This document shows positions 51,130 to 62,400 of a DNA stretch of 64,000 bases, piece after piece. Each line of letters begins with the position of its first letter. Position 1 is the first letter of the stretch. The notes beneath the pieces are model-generated. The model was not told where the DNA came from. It searched no databases and worked only from the letters and a program-made list of their open reading frames with translations. A program made the position numbers and the translations under genes. The stretch lies in contig NZ_CP029773.1 in NCBI RefSeq assembly GCF_003205835.1, forward strand, positions 1,830,501 to 1,894,500, written 5' to 3'. The stretch is from Stenotrophomonas maltophilia (GTDB lineage Bacteria > Pseudomonadota > Gammaproteobacteria > Xanthomonadales > Xanthomonadaceae).

Positions 51130-51489
51130 CATCCACGCATGGCGTGGATCTACCGTGTCGACCAAGGTCGCCACCCACCAGAGCAGAGTGCCGTTCCGAC
51201 AGATCGCAGAAATCTGTCGAAGGCGGGATGGGTCCGGTTGCGGGGGCGTGAGCCGGATGGATGCGGCGACCGAGCTTACATGGGTGAGGGCGCTTTGCTT
51301 GCGAAGCACTGCTTCGCAAGCGCCCGAACGCACAGCCGCCAGCGGCTGGGCCGGGCCCCGGAGGGGGGCTTGCAGCGTCCCCCGCAACCGGACCCACCCC
51401 GCCATCCCACAGGAAACCAGCTTTTGACGTTGCTGTTGAGGTTGCCGGCCAGCGGCCGGCACTACCGCGGGTGCCGGGTGCAACCCGGC
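51130..51489 (+). repeat. composite repeat, single unit (copy F)
   Basis: The unit fills most of the 429-nt yeiE-uup gap. In order: GTAG-type palindromes (51130-51178), GACAGAT/ATCTGTC (51198-51218), hairpin F (51222-51403), short linker, a SMAG palindrome (51440-51465) and the terminal palindrome GCCGGGT-GCA-ACCCGGC (51473-51489). The terminal palindrome pairs by T-A where copy C has C-G. No gene is present. Confidence 0.8.
51222..51403 (+). repeat. large hairpin repeat, copy F, interrupted by another palindromic module
   Basis: The 25-nt arms (51222-51246, 51379-51403) match at 24 of 25 positions and equal those of copies C and E. Where copy E reads ACGTA, copy F has 85 nt (51284-51368) that include an inverted repeat of 9-11 nt (TTGCGAAG and CTTCGCAAG) and end in GGCCCCGGAGGGG. 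This looks like one repeat inserted in another. Confidence 0.82.
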
Positions 51490-51505
51490 CGACGCCCCCA
51501 ACCCG

Positions 51506-51511
51506 TACAAT
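51506..51511 (+). promoter_or_regulatory. -10 element of uup; leaderless transcript candidate
   Basis: TACAAT ends 6 nt before the uup ATG at 51518, so the transcript would begin at or next to the start codon. No Shine-Dalgarno is visible. The terminal palindrome of copy F ends 16 nt upstream, in the spacer/-35 region. Confidence 0.5.
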
Positions 51512-51517
51512 ATCCGG

Positions 51518-53401
<1,884 letters not shown>

Positions 53402-53408
53402 GCCGTCT

Positions 53409-53447
53409 GCCACGGCCGTCTCGCCCGGCGGGCGGCTGTGGCTTTTG
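53409..53447 (+). terminator. uup intrinsic terminator
   Basis: GCCACGGCCG (53409-53418) pairs with CGGCTGTGGC (53433-53442), with one wobble, and TTTTGAT follows. Confidence 0.75.
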
Positions 53448-53688
53448 ATCTGATTCCGCCTTGAAGCGAGCCGAGCACCGCAGGTCCGGCGAGGGCGAAG
53501 AGGCGCGGGTGTCTGAGCGCAGCGAGTTCCCGCGCCGTCCCTCGGTGGGCCGAGGAGCGCAGGGTACCGGTGCGCAGCATCGGCTCACGGATGGCGGAGC
53601 GTTTCTTTGGTTACTTTTCTTTGCGCGCAAAGAAAAGTAACGCCCATGAACGCCTCAGATTGCAGCAGTCATGATCCGCGCAGCGCGG
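53448..53688. repeat. intergenic dispersed repeat with a 32-bp perfect palindrome
   Basis: The 287-nt gap between uup and the convergent cytochrome gene carries a typical xanthomonad dispersed repeat. Its core is a perfect palindrome at 53610-53641 (16-nt arm GTTACTTTTCTTTGCG), preceded by purine-rich GC sequence (GAGCGCAGCGAG type). I recall similar palindromes in other Xanthomonadaceae and pseudomonads but cannot confirm a family. No gene is encoded. Confidence 0.65.
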
Positions 53689-54150
53689 TCATTTAACCCC
53701 GTGCAGATCCCGCAGCTGGCTCGGTCGGCTGCCGAAATACGCCGCCAGATCGGCGATGTCCTGATCGCTCAGGTCCTTCGCCTGCGGCGTCATCAGCGCA
53801 TGCTGGCGGTCACCGGCGCGGTAGGCCTGCAGCGCATGCGCCAGGTAATCACCGTACTGCCCACCCAGCTTCGGATAGGTCGCATCGATCGGCGCGTTGC
53901 CGTCGGCGCCGTGGCAGTCGATGCAGCTCTGGTTGGTGGCCTTGCTCTTCACCTTGGCGCGGGCCTCGCCGGCGGCCTCGCGACCTGCCGGCAGGCCGGC
54001 GGAGGACGATGAACCGTGTTCGCCGCTGGCATGGCCCGGGTCGGCGGCGGATTTCTCGCTGTTCTCCACCTGCGACTGTGAACAGGCCGCCAGCAGCAGG
54101 GCAACGGACAGGGCGATGGCGTGACGCATCGGATGCGCGGCTTTCGACAT
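53689..54150 (-). CDS. c4-like monohaem cytochrome c lipoprotein
   Basis: The 153-residue product has an N-terminal hydrophobic segment ending in a lipobox-like LLLAAC (Cys near 23), a Ser/Ala-rich linker, and one cytochrome c domain. The haem motif is CIDCH (about 76-80), and the likely axial Met lies in HALMTPQAKDLSDQDIADLAAYF. It resembles one half of a dihaem cytochrome c4. It is 9 nt downstream of a sister cytochrome gene, so the two are co-transcribed. Periplasmic electron transfer is expected. Confidence 0.88.
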   Translation of the reverse strand: MSKAAHPMRHAIALSVALLLAACSQSQVENSEKSAADPGHASGEHGSSSSAGLPAGREAAGEARAKVKSKATNQSCIDCHGADGNAPIDATYPKLGGQYGDYLAHALQAYRAGDRQHALMTPQAKDLSDQDIADLAAYFGSRPSQLRDLHGVK

Positions 54151-54159
54151 GGGCGGGCC

Positions 54160-54549
54160 TTACTTGACGGTGGACAGGTAAACAGAGAGATCGGCGATCT
54201 CCTGTTCGCTGAAACTCATCGACTGCGCCTGCATCGTCGGATGCCGGCGCTTGCCCTGGCGGTATTCGGTCAGGGCCTGGGCCAGGTACTGCTGGGTCTG
54301 GCCGCCGATCTTCGGCACCCGGTAGCTGGGGTAGGCGTTCTTGTAGCCGGTGATGCCATGGCACCCCTGGCAGGTATAGGCCAGGACACGGCCATTGTCG
54401 AAGTTGCCGGTGGGGGCGGCAGGCGCCGGGGCAGCGGCGGGAGCCTGGGCCGGGGCGGGTGTGGCAGGAGCAGGAGCGGGCTGTGCGGCGGCCCCAAGGG
54501 GCAGGAGGACGGCCAGAGCGAGACAAGCGGCGAGCGGCTGCGGGCGCAT
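54160..54549 (-). CDS. c4-like monohaem cytochrome c, soluble periplasmic
   Basis: The 129-residue product has a Sec signal peptide (cleavage likely after LGAAA, near residue 22), an Ala/Pro-rich linker (about 23-50) and one cytochrome c domain with the haem motif CQGCH (about 59-63) and Met ligand in TMQAQSMSFSEQEIADLSVYL. It is homologous to the downstream cytochrome, suggesting duplication or splitting of a c4-type protein. The start at 54549 is chosen because the upstream part of the frame has no signal-peptide character. Confidence 0.88.
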   Translation of the reverse strand: MRPQPLAACLALAVLLPLGAAAQPAPAPATPAPAQAPAAAPAPAAPTGNFDNGRVLAYTCQGCHGITGYKNAYPSYRVPKIGGQTQQYLAQALTEYRQGKRRHPTMQAQSMSFSEQEIADLSVYLSTVK

Positions 54550-54754
54550 GGTGTCGTTTCCGGGGATTCGGGTCTGGTCGTTCCGGCGTGGGGTACGGAA
54601 CGCCCCGAGTATAGCCTCAGGTTTCATCTAGCTGAAATGGGGGGAGGCCGACCAGCGGCGTGAAGGCACCATGACCTTTGGGATATGGTGTTGCCGTGAA
54701 GTGGTGCATTACTTTGCTACCACACCTGTCCACGCATCCTCCAGGGATCTGACG

Positions 54755-55906
54755 ATGTCGCACCCAACCTTCCTGTCCGGCCGTCGCAGCGGAATCTGCG
54801 CTGCCGCACTGCTGATCTCCACCTCCCTGCTGCTGGGCGGTTGCGCCGCAGGGCCCAATTCCGAAGCCAAGGCCGCCGAGACCAAGGAGGAGAAGAAGGT
54901 CGACGCGGTCCCGGTCGAAGTGGCCGTGGCCAGCCATCGCGCGGTCGCCGCCAGCTACACCGGCACCGCCGCGCTGGAGCCGCGTGCCGAGTCGCAGGTG
55001 GTCGCCAAGACCTCCGGCGTGGCGCTGGCGGTGCTGGTCGAAGAAGGCCAGCGGGTCACTGCCGGCCAGCCGCTGGTTCGTCTGGACCCGGACCGTGCAC
55101 GGCTGGCCGTGGCACAGAGCGAAGCGCAGATGCGCAAGCTGGAAAACAACTACCAGCGCGCGCAGAAGCTGGTCGGCCAGCAGATGGTCAGCGCTGCAGA
55201 CGTCGACCAGCTGCGCTTCGACCTGGAGAACGTCCGCGCGCAGTACCGCCTGGCCACGCTGGAGCTGTCCTACACCACTGTCGTGGCGCCGATCTCCGGC
55301 GTGATCGCCTCGCGTTCGATCAAGACCGGCAACTTCGTGCAGATCAACACACCGATCTTCCGCATTGTCGACAACTCGCGGCTGGAAGCCACCCTCAATG
55401 TGCCCGAGCGCGAGCTGGCCACGCTGCGCGCCGGCCAGCCGGTGACGCTGGCCGCCGATGCGCTGCCGGGGCAGAGCTTCACCGGCACCGTCGATCGCAT
55501 CGCGCCGGTGGTGGATTCGGGCAGCGGCACGTTTCGCGTGGTCAGTGCCTTCGACGGCGCCGCGCACGCGCTGCAGCCCGGCATGTTCGGGCGCATCCGC
55601 ATCGACTACGACCAGCGCGCCGATGCGCTCGTGGTGCCGCGCCTGGCGCTGCTCGACGATGGTGAGCCGGCGGTGTTCCGGGTGCGCGAAGGCAAGGTCG
55701 CACGCGTTCCGGTCAAGCTGGGTTACGCCGAGGGCCCGTGGGTGGAGATCCGTGATGGCCTGGCGGCCGGTGATCAGGTGGTCACCGCCGGCAAGGTCGC
55801 GCTGCGCGACGGCACCGCAGTGCAGGTGATCGCCGATCCGAAGGCAAAGCCGAAGACGGTCGCAGCGGTCGCCAAGCCGGCAGACAAGGCCGGGAGCAAG
55901 CAATGA
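54755..55906 (+). CDS. RND efflux periplasmic adaptor (membrane fusion) lipoprotein
   Basis: The 383-residue product has a signal peptide with lipobox LLGGC (Cys30), a lipoyl/barrel-sandwich domain split by an alpha-helical hairpin (about 100-170, LENNYQRAQKLVGQQMVSAADVDQ), a beta-barrel and a membrane-proximal domain, ending in a Lys/Ala-rich tail. It links inner-membrane RND pumps to an outer-membrane channel. It is the first gene of a three-gene operon: its stop overlaps the first RND start by 4 nt. No outer-membrane factor gene is nearby, so a shared TolC-type channel is likely. Confidence 0.93.
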   Translation: MSHPTFLSGRRSGICAAALLISTSLLLGGCAAGPNSEAKAAETKEEKKVDAVPVEVAVASHRAVAASYTGTAALEPRAESQVVAKTSGVALAVLVEEGQRVTAGQPLVRLDPDRARLAVAQSEAQMRKLENNYQRAQKLVGQQMVSAADVDQLRFDLENVRAQYRLATLELSYTTVVAPISGVIASRSIKTGNFVQINTPIFRIVDNSRLEATLNVPERELATLRAGQPVTLAADALPGQSFTGTVDRIAPVVDSGSGTFRVVSAFDGAAHALQPGMFGRIRIDYDQRADALVVPRLALLDDGEPAVFRVREGKVARVPVKLGYAEGPWVEIRDGLAAGDQVVTAGKVALRDGTAVQVIADPKAKPKTVAAVAKPADKAGSKQ

Positions 55907-58900
55907 CCGCCCCGGGCCACGACCACGGTGCCTCGCCGGCGAGCGACGGCGCCGCCGCCGGCATGCGCGGCGGCCTGGTGGAGTTCGCCACCCGCCGCCG
56001 CGTGACCATCGCCATGTGCACGGTCACCCTGTTGCTGTTCGGCCTGATCGCGCTGGGCAACCTCAAGGTCAACCTGTTGCCCGACCTGAGCTACCCGACG
56101 CTGACCGTGCGCACCGAGTACACCGGTTCGGCGCCGACCGAAATCGAAACCCTGATTACCCAGCCGGTTGAAGAAGCGGTTGGCGTGGTCAAGAACCTGC
56201 GCAAGCTGAAGTCGGTCTCGCGCACCGGCCAGAGCGATGTGGTGCTGGAGTTCGCCTGGGGCACCAACATGGACCAGGCCAGCCTGGAGGTGCGCGACAA
56301 GATGGAAGCGCTGAACCTGCCACTGGAGGCCAAGGCCCCGGTGCTGCTGCGCTTCAATCCGTCCACCGAGCCGATCATGCGCCTGGTGCTGTCGAACAAG
56401 GTGGCGCCGACCAGTGATGCCGATGCGGTCCGCGAGCTGACCGGCCTGCGCCGCTATGCCGATGAAGACCTGAAGAAGAAGCTGGAGCCGGTCACCGGCG
56501 TGGCAGCGGTCAAGGTCGGCGGTGGCCTCGAGGACGAGATCCAGGTCGACATCGACCAGCAGAAGCTGGCCCAGCTGAACCTGCCGATCGACACCGTCAT
56601 CAAGCGCCTGAAGGACGAGAACATCAACATCTCCGGCGGCCGCCTGGAGGAGGGTTCGCAGCGCTTCCTGGTGCGTACCGTCAACCAGTTCGCTGATCTG
56701 GAGGAGATCCGCAACCTGCTGGTCACCACCCAGGCCTCCAACGGCAGTGCCGCTGATTCGGCGTTGCAGCAGATGTTCAACATTGCCGCGTCGACCGGTT
56801 CGGCGGCAGCCATCGCAGCGGCCTCGGCGGCGCAGAGCGCATCGTCCGGCGGCGGTTCCAGCGTGGTTGCCAACGGTGTGCCGGTGCGCCTGAAGGACGT
56901 GGCCACCGTGCGCCAGGGCTACAAGGAGCGCGAAGCGGTGATCCGCCTGGGCGGCAAGGAATCGGTGGAGCTGGCGATCTACAAGGAAGGTGACGCCAAC
57001 ACCGTGTCCACCGCCGAAGCGCTGCGCAAGCGCCTGGAGCAGATCAAGGGCACGTTCCCGTCCGATGTCGAGATGACCACCATCGAGGACCAGTCGCGCT
57101 TCATCGAGCACGCCATTGCCGACGTCAAGAAGGATGCGGTGATCGGTGGCCTGCTGGCGATCCTGATCATCTTCCTGTTCCTGCGCGATGGCTGGAGCAC
57201 GTTCGTGATCAGCCTGTCGCTGCCGGTCTCGATCATCGCCACATTCTTCTTCATGGGCCAGCTCGGCCTGAGCTTGAACGTGATGTCGCTGGGCGGCCTG
57301 GCATTGGCCACCGGCCTGGTGGTGGACGACTCGATCGTGGTGCTGGAGAGCATCGCCAAGGCCCGCGAGCGTGGCCTGGGCATCCTGCAGGCGGCCATCG
57401 CCGGTACCCGCGAAGTGAGCATGGCCGTGGTTGCCTCGACCCTGACCACCATCGCAGTGTTCCTGCCGCTGGTGTTCGTCGATGGCATCGCCGGCCAGCT
57501 GTTCCGCGATCAGGCGTTGACCGTGGCGATCGCCATCGCGATCTCGCTGCTGGTGTCGATGACCCTGATCCCGATGCTGAGCTCGCTGAAGGGACGGCCG
57601 CCGCTGGCGTTCCCGGAAGAAGCGCCGAACGCGCCGTGGCAGCCGCAGAACCGCTGGCAGAAGCCGGTGGCGCTGGGCCGTCGTGGTGCCGTGGCGACCG
57701 CGCGCTGGAGCTTCTACGCGCTGGCCTGGCTGATCGTGCGGCTGTGGCGCGGCGTAGTGGCCGTGGTGGGCCCGGTGATGCGCAAGGCCAGCGACCTGGC
57801 GATGAAGCCCTACGCCGGTGCCGAGCGTGGCTACCTGCGCCTGCTGCCGAGCGCACTGGCGCACCCGGGCAAGGTGCTGGGCGTGGCCACGATCATCTTC
57901 GTGGCGACCATGGCGCTGGTGCCGATGCTCGGTGCCGACCTGATCCCGCAGCTGGCGCAGGACCGTTTCGAGATGACGGTGAAGCTGCCGGCCGGTACGC
58001 CGCTGAAGCAGACCGATGCGCTGGTGCGCGAGCTGCAGTTGGCCCACGGCCAGGGCGAGGGCGTGGCCTCGCTGTATGGCGTCAGCGGCAGCGGCACCCG
58101 CCTCGATGCCAGCCCGACCGAAAGCGGCGAGAACATCGGCAAGCTGACCGTGGTGATGGAAGGCGGTGGCAATGCGCGCACCGAGGCCGAGATCACCGAG
58201 CGCCTGCGTGACACCATGGGCCAGCATCCGGGGGCACAGGTCGACTTCGCACGGCCGGCGCTGTTCAGCTTCTCCACGCCGCTGGAAATCGAGCTGCGCG
58301 GGCAGGACATGGCCACGCTGGAAGTGGCCGGCCAACGCCTGGCGGCGCTGCTGCGCGGCAACGCACACTACGCCGACGTGAAGTCGACGGTGGAAGAAGG
58401 CTTCCCGGAAATCCAGATCCGCTTCGACCAGGAGCGTGCCGGTGCACTGGGCCTGACCACGCGCCAGATCGCCGACGTGGTGGTGAAGAAGGTGCGCGGC
58501 GATGTCGCCACCCGCTACAGCTTCCGTGACCGCAAGATCGACGTGCTGGTGCGTGCGCAGGAGGGCGACCGCGCCAGCGTGGAGAGCATCCGCCGGCTGA
58601 TCGTCAACCCGGGCAGCACCCGTCCGGTCACGCTGGACGCGGTGGCCGATGTGGTCGCCACCACTGGCCCCAGCGAGATCCACCGTGCCGACCAGACCCG
58701 CGTTGCCGTGGTCTCGGCCAACCTGCGTGACATCGATCTTGGCGCAGCCATGCGCGAAGTGCAGCAGATGGTCGCAGAGCAGCCGCTGGGCGCGGGCGTC
58801 GGCCTGCACATTGGCGGCCAGGGCGAGGAACTGGCGCAGGCGGCGAAGTCGTTGATTTTCGCCTTTGGCCTGGCGATCTTCCTGGTCTACCTGGTGATGG

Positions 58901-59424
58901 CCTCGCAGTTCGAATCGCTGCTGCATCCGTTCGTGATCCTGTTCACCATCCCGCTGGCGCTGGTCGGCGCGATCCTGGCGCTGACGCTGACCGGCAAGCC
59001 CATCTCGGTGGTGGTGTTCATCGGCCTGATCCTGCTGGTCGGCCTGGTCACCAAGAACGCGATCATCCTGATCGACAAGGTCAACCAGCTGCGCGAGGCT
59101 GGCGTGGCCAAGCACGAGGCGCTGGTGGAAGGTGCGCGCTCGCGCCTGCGGCCGATCATCATGACCACGCTGTGTACGCTGTTCGGCTTCCTGCCGTTGG
59201 CGGTGGCGATGGGTGAGGGCGCTGAAGTGCGCGCGCCAATGGCGATTACCGTGATCGGCGGCCTGCTGGTGTCGACCCTGCTGACCCTGCTGGTGATCCC
59301 GGTGGTCTACGACCTGATGGACCGCCGTGGCGATGCCTACTACCGCGAACGCGGCCGCAAGCATGCCGGCGGGATCGAGCCGGGCAGCGCAGGCAACGCG
59401 GCAGGTGCGGAGGAACCGGCATGA
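55903..59424 (+). CDS. RND efflux permease 1 (1173 aa)
   Basis: The product is a full RND permease of 12 core helices and two periplasmic loops. The proton-relay aspartates are both present (GLVVDDSIVVLES, in TM4) and the TM10 lysine is kept (LVTKNAIILIDKV). It is longer than usual (1173 versus about 1030-1050). One extra part is an Ala/Ser/Gly-rich segment at about 277-326 in the first periplasmic loop. The other is about 100 residues after TM6 (near 565-660) that contain an additional hydrophobic helix (FYALAWLIVRLWRGVVAVVG). It overlaps the adaptor and second permease genes by 4 nt each. Substrates are unknown. Confidence 0.92.
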   Translation: MTAPGHDHGASPASDGAAAGMRGGLVEFATRRRVTIAMCTVTLLLFGLIALGNLKVNLLPDLSYPTLTVRTEYTGSAPTEIETLITQPVEEAVGVVKNLRKLKSVSRTGQSDVVLEFAWGTNMDQASLEVRDKMEALNLPLEAKAPVLLRFNPSTEPIMRLVLSNKVAPTSDADAVRELTGLRRYADEDLKKKLEPVTGVAAVKVGGGLEDEIQVDIDQQKLAQLNLPIDTVIKRLKDENINISGGRLEEGSQRFLVRTVNQFADLEEIRNLLVTTQASNGSAADSALQQMFNIAASTGSAAAIAAASAAQSASSGGGSSVVANGVPVRLKDVATVRQGYKEREAVIRLGGKESVELAIYKEGDANTVSTAEALRKRLEQIKGTFPSDVEMTTIEDQSRFIEHAIADVKKDAVIGGLLAILIIFLFLRDGWSTFVISLSLPVSIIATFFFMGQLGLSLNVMSLGGLALATGLVVDDSIVVLESIAKARERGLGILQAAIAGTREVSMAVVASTLTTIAVFLPLVFVDGIAGQLFRDQALTVAIAIAISLLVSMTLIPMLSSLKGRPPLAFPEEAPNAPWQPQNRWQKPVALGRRGAVATARWSFYALAWLIVRLWRGVVAVVGPVMRKASDLAMKPYAGAERGYLRLLPSALAHPGKVLGVATIIFVATMALVPMLGADLIPQLAQDRFEMTVKLPAGTPLKQTDALVRELQLAHGQGEGVASLYGVSGSGTRLDASPTESGENIGKLTVVMEGGGNARTEAEITERLRDTMGQHPGAQVDFARPALFSFSTPLEIELRGQDMATLEVAGQRLAALLRGNAHYADVKSTVEEGFPEIQIRFDQERAGALGLTTRQIADVVVKKVRGDVATRYSFRDRKIDVLVRAQEGDRASVESIRRLIVNPGSTRPVTLDAVADVVATTGPSEIHRADQTRVAVVSANLRDIDLGAAMREVQQMVAEQPLGAGVGLHIGGQGEELAQAAKSLIFAFGLAIFLVYLVMASQFESLLHPFVILFTIPLALVGAILALTLTGKPISVVVFIGLILLVGLVTKNAIILIDKVNQLREAGVAKHEALVEGARSRLRPIIMTTLCTLFGFLPLAVAMGEGAEVRAPMAITVIGGLLVSTLLTLLVIPVVYDLMDRRGDAYYRERGRKHAGGIEPGSAGNAAGAEEPA

Positions 59425-62400
59425 GTGTGGCCGAGTTCTCCATCCGCCGTCCGGTCACCACCATCATGTGTTTCGTGTCGCTGGTGGTGATCGGCCTGAT
59501 CGCTTCGTTCCGGCTGCCGCTGGAAGCGCTGCCGGACATCTCTGCGCCGTTCCTGTTCGTGCAGATTCCGTACACCGGCTCGACCCCGGAGGAAGTGGAA
59601 CGGACCATCATCCGCCCGGTCGAGGAATCACTGGCGACGATGACCGGCATCAAGCGCATGCGCTCGTCTGCCACCTCCGAAGCGGCGCTGATCTACATCG
59701 AGTTCAGTGACTGGGACCGTGACATTGCGATTGCCGCTTCCGATGCACGCGAGCGCATCGACGCGATCCGCAGTGACCTGCCTGACGACCTCCAGCGCTA
59801 CAACGTGTTCAAGTGGTCCAGCAGCGACCAGCCGGTGCTGAAGGTGCGCCTGGCCAGCACCACCGACCTGACCACCGCCTATGACATGCTCGACCGCGAG
59901 TTCAAGCGGCGCATCGAGCGCATCCCCGGCGTGGCCCGCGTCGACATCACCGGCGCGCCGCCGAACGAGGTGGAGATCGCCATTGATCCGAACCGCCTCA
60001 ACGCGCACGGCCTGAGCATCAATGAACTGAGCGAGCGCCTGCGCACGCTGAATTTCTCGATCTCGGCCGGGCAGATCGACGACAACGGCCAGCGCGTGCG
60101 CGTGCAGCCGGTGGGCGAGATCACCGACCTGCAGGAGATGCGTGACCTGGTGATCAACGCCAAGGGCCTGCGCCTGGGGGACATCGCCGACGTGCGCCTG
60201 AAGCCGGCGCGGATGAACTACGGGCGCCGCCTCGATGGCAATCCGGCGGTTGGCCTGGACATTTTCAAGGAGCGCAGCGCCAACCTGGTGGAGGTGTCGC
60301 GCGCGGCACTGGCCGAGGTTGAATCGATCCGTGCGGAAGCGTCGATGCGCGACGTGCAGATCAAGGTGATCGACAACCAGGGCAAGGCGGTGACCTCCTC
60401 GCTGCTGGAACTGGCCGAGGCCGGTGCGGTCGGCCTGATCCTGTCGATCACGGTGCTGTTCTTCTTCCTGCGCCATTGGCCGTCGACGCTGATGGTGACC
60501 CTGGCCATCCCGATCTGCTTCACCATCACCCTGGGCTTCATGTACTTCGTCGGGGTGACGCTGAACATCCTGACCATGATGGGCCTGCTGCTGGCGGTGG
60601 GCATGCTGGTCGACAACGCCGTGGTGGTGGTGGAAAGCATCTACCAGGAACGCGAGCGCATGCCGGGGCAGCCGCGCCTGGCCTCGATCATCGGCACCCG
60701 CAACGTGGCCATCGCGCTCAGCGCCGGCACGCTGTGCCACTGCATCGTGTTCGTGCCGAACCTGTTCGGCGAGACCAACAACATCAGCATCTTCATGGCG
60801 CAGATCGCGATCACCATCTCGGTCTCGTTGCTGGCCTCGTGGCTGGTGGCGGTCAGCCTGATCCCGATGCTGTCCGCGCGCATGGCCACGCCGAAGCTGG
60901 TGCACTCGCAGACCGGCATGATCGCGCGCCTGCAGCGCCGCTACGCGACGCTGCTGGACTGGTCGCTGCGCCATCGTGGCTGGAGCCTGCTCGGCATCCT
61001 GCTGGTGGTGCTGGTCAGCCTGGTGCCGATGAAGCTGACCAAGATCGACATGTTTGGTGGTGACGGTGGCAAGGACATCTTCATCGGCTACATGTGGAAG
61101 GGTGCCTACACCTACCGCCAGATGTCCGATGAAGTAGCACGGGTGGAGAACTGGATCGACCAGAACCGTGAGCGCCTGCACGTGAAACAGGTCTATTCCT
61201 GGTACAGCGAGCAGGAAGGCAGCTCCACCGTGGTCACCCTGGACGAAAAGTACGCCAAGGACATCAAGGCGCTGCAGGAAGAGCTGCGCAAGGGCCTGCC
61301 GAAGTCCGCCCGCACCGACTATTTCGTTGGCAACCAGGGCGGCGATGGCGGTGGTGGTGGCAACCAGGGGGTGCAGGTGCAGCTGGTCGGCGACTCCAGT
61401 TCGATGCTGCAGGAGATCGGCCAGGAAGTGGTACCGCTGTTGGCCCAGCGCGCCGAGCTGCGCGACGTGCGCATCGACAATGGCGAGAAGGGTGGCGAGC
61501 TGAAGGTGCGTGTCGATCGTGAGCGCGCCGCAGCGTTCGGCTTCAATGCCGAGCAGGTGGCCAGCTTCGTCGGCCTGGCGCTGCGCGGTGCACCGATGCG
61601 CGAGTTCCGCCGCGGTGACAACGAAGTGCCGGTATGGGTGCGCTTCGCCGGTGCCGAGCAGAGCAGCCCGGAAGACCTGGCCGGTTTCAGCGTGCGCACC
61701 GGCGACGGCCGCAGCGTGCCGCTGCTGAGCCTGGTCACCGTCGACGTCGGTTCGTCGGCCACCCAGATCGGACGCACCAACCGCCAGACCACGCTGACCA
61801 TCAAGGCCAACCTGGCCGAGAAGGTCACCGCGCCGGATGGCCGCAAGGCGATGGAGTCGGTGCTCAAGCCGATGAACTTCCCGGCCGGCTATGGCTTCAC
61901 CTTCGATGGCGGCGACTACGGCAACGACGATGAAGCGATGCAGCAGATGGTGTTCAACCTGCTGATCGCGCTGGTGATGATCTACGTGGTGATGGCGGCG
62001 GTGTTCGAGTCGCTGCTGTTCCCGGCGGCGATCATGAGCGGCGTGCTGTTCTCGATCTTCGGCGTGTTCTGGCTGTTCTGGATCACCGGCACCTCGTTCG
62101 GGATCATGTCCTTCATCGGCATCCTGGTGCTGATGGGCGTGGTGGTGAACAACGGCATCGTGATGATCGAGCACATCAACAACCTGCGGCGCGGCGGCAT
62201 GGGCCGAACGCAGGCTTTGGTTGAGGGCTCACGCGAACGCCTGCGCCCGATCATGATGACGATGGGCACGGCGATCCTGGCGATGGTGCCGATCTCGCTG
62301 ACCAACACGCAGATGTTCGGCAACGGCCCGGAGTACGCGCCGATGGCGCGCGCGATTGCCGGCGGCCTGGCGTTCTCCACGGTGGTCAGCCTGCTGTTCC

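Noticed and set aside
55774..59364. Antisense reading frame of 1196 codons opposite RND permease 1
   Set aside because: Long antisense frames are common in high-GC genomes; it mirrors a well-supported gene and shows His/Arg/Gln-rich shadow composition. The same applies to the frames opposite secDF (32797-36039), permease 2 (59628-62174) and dnaK (11480-13447).
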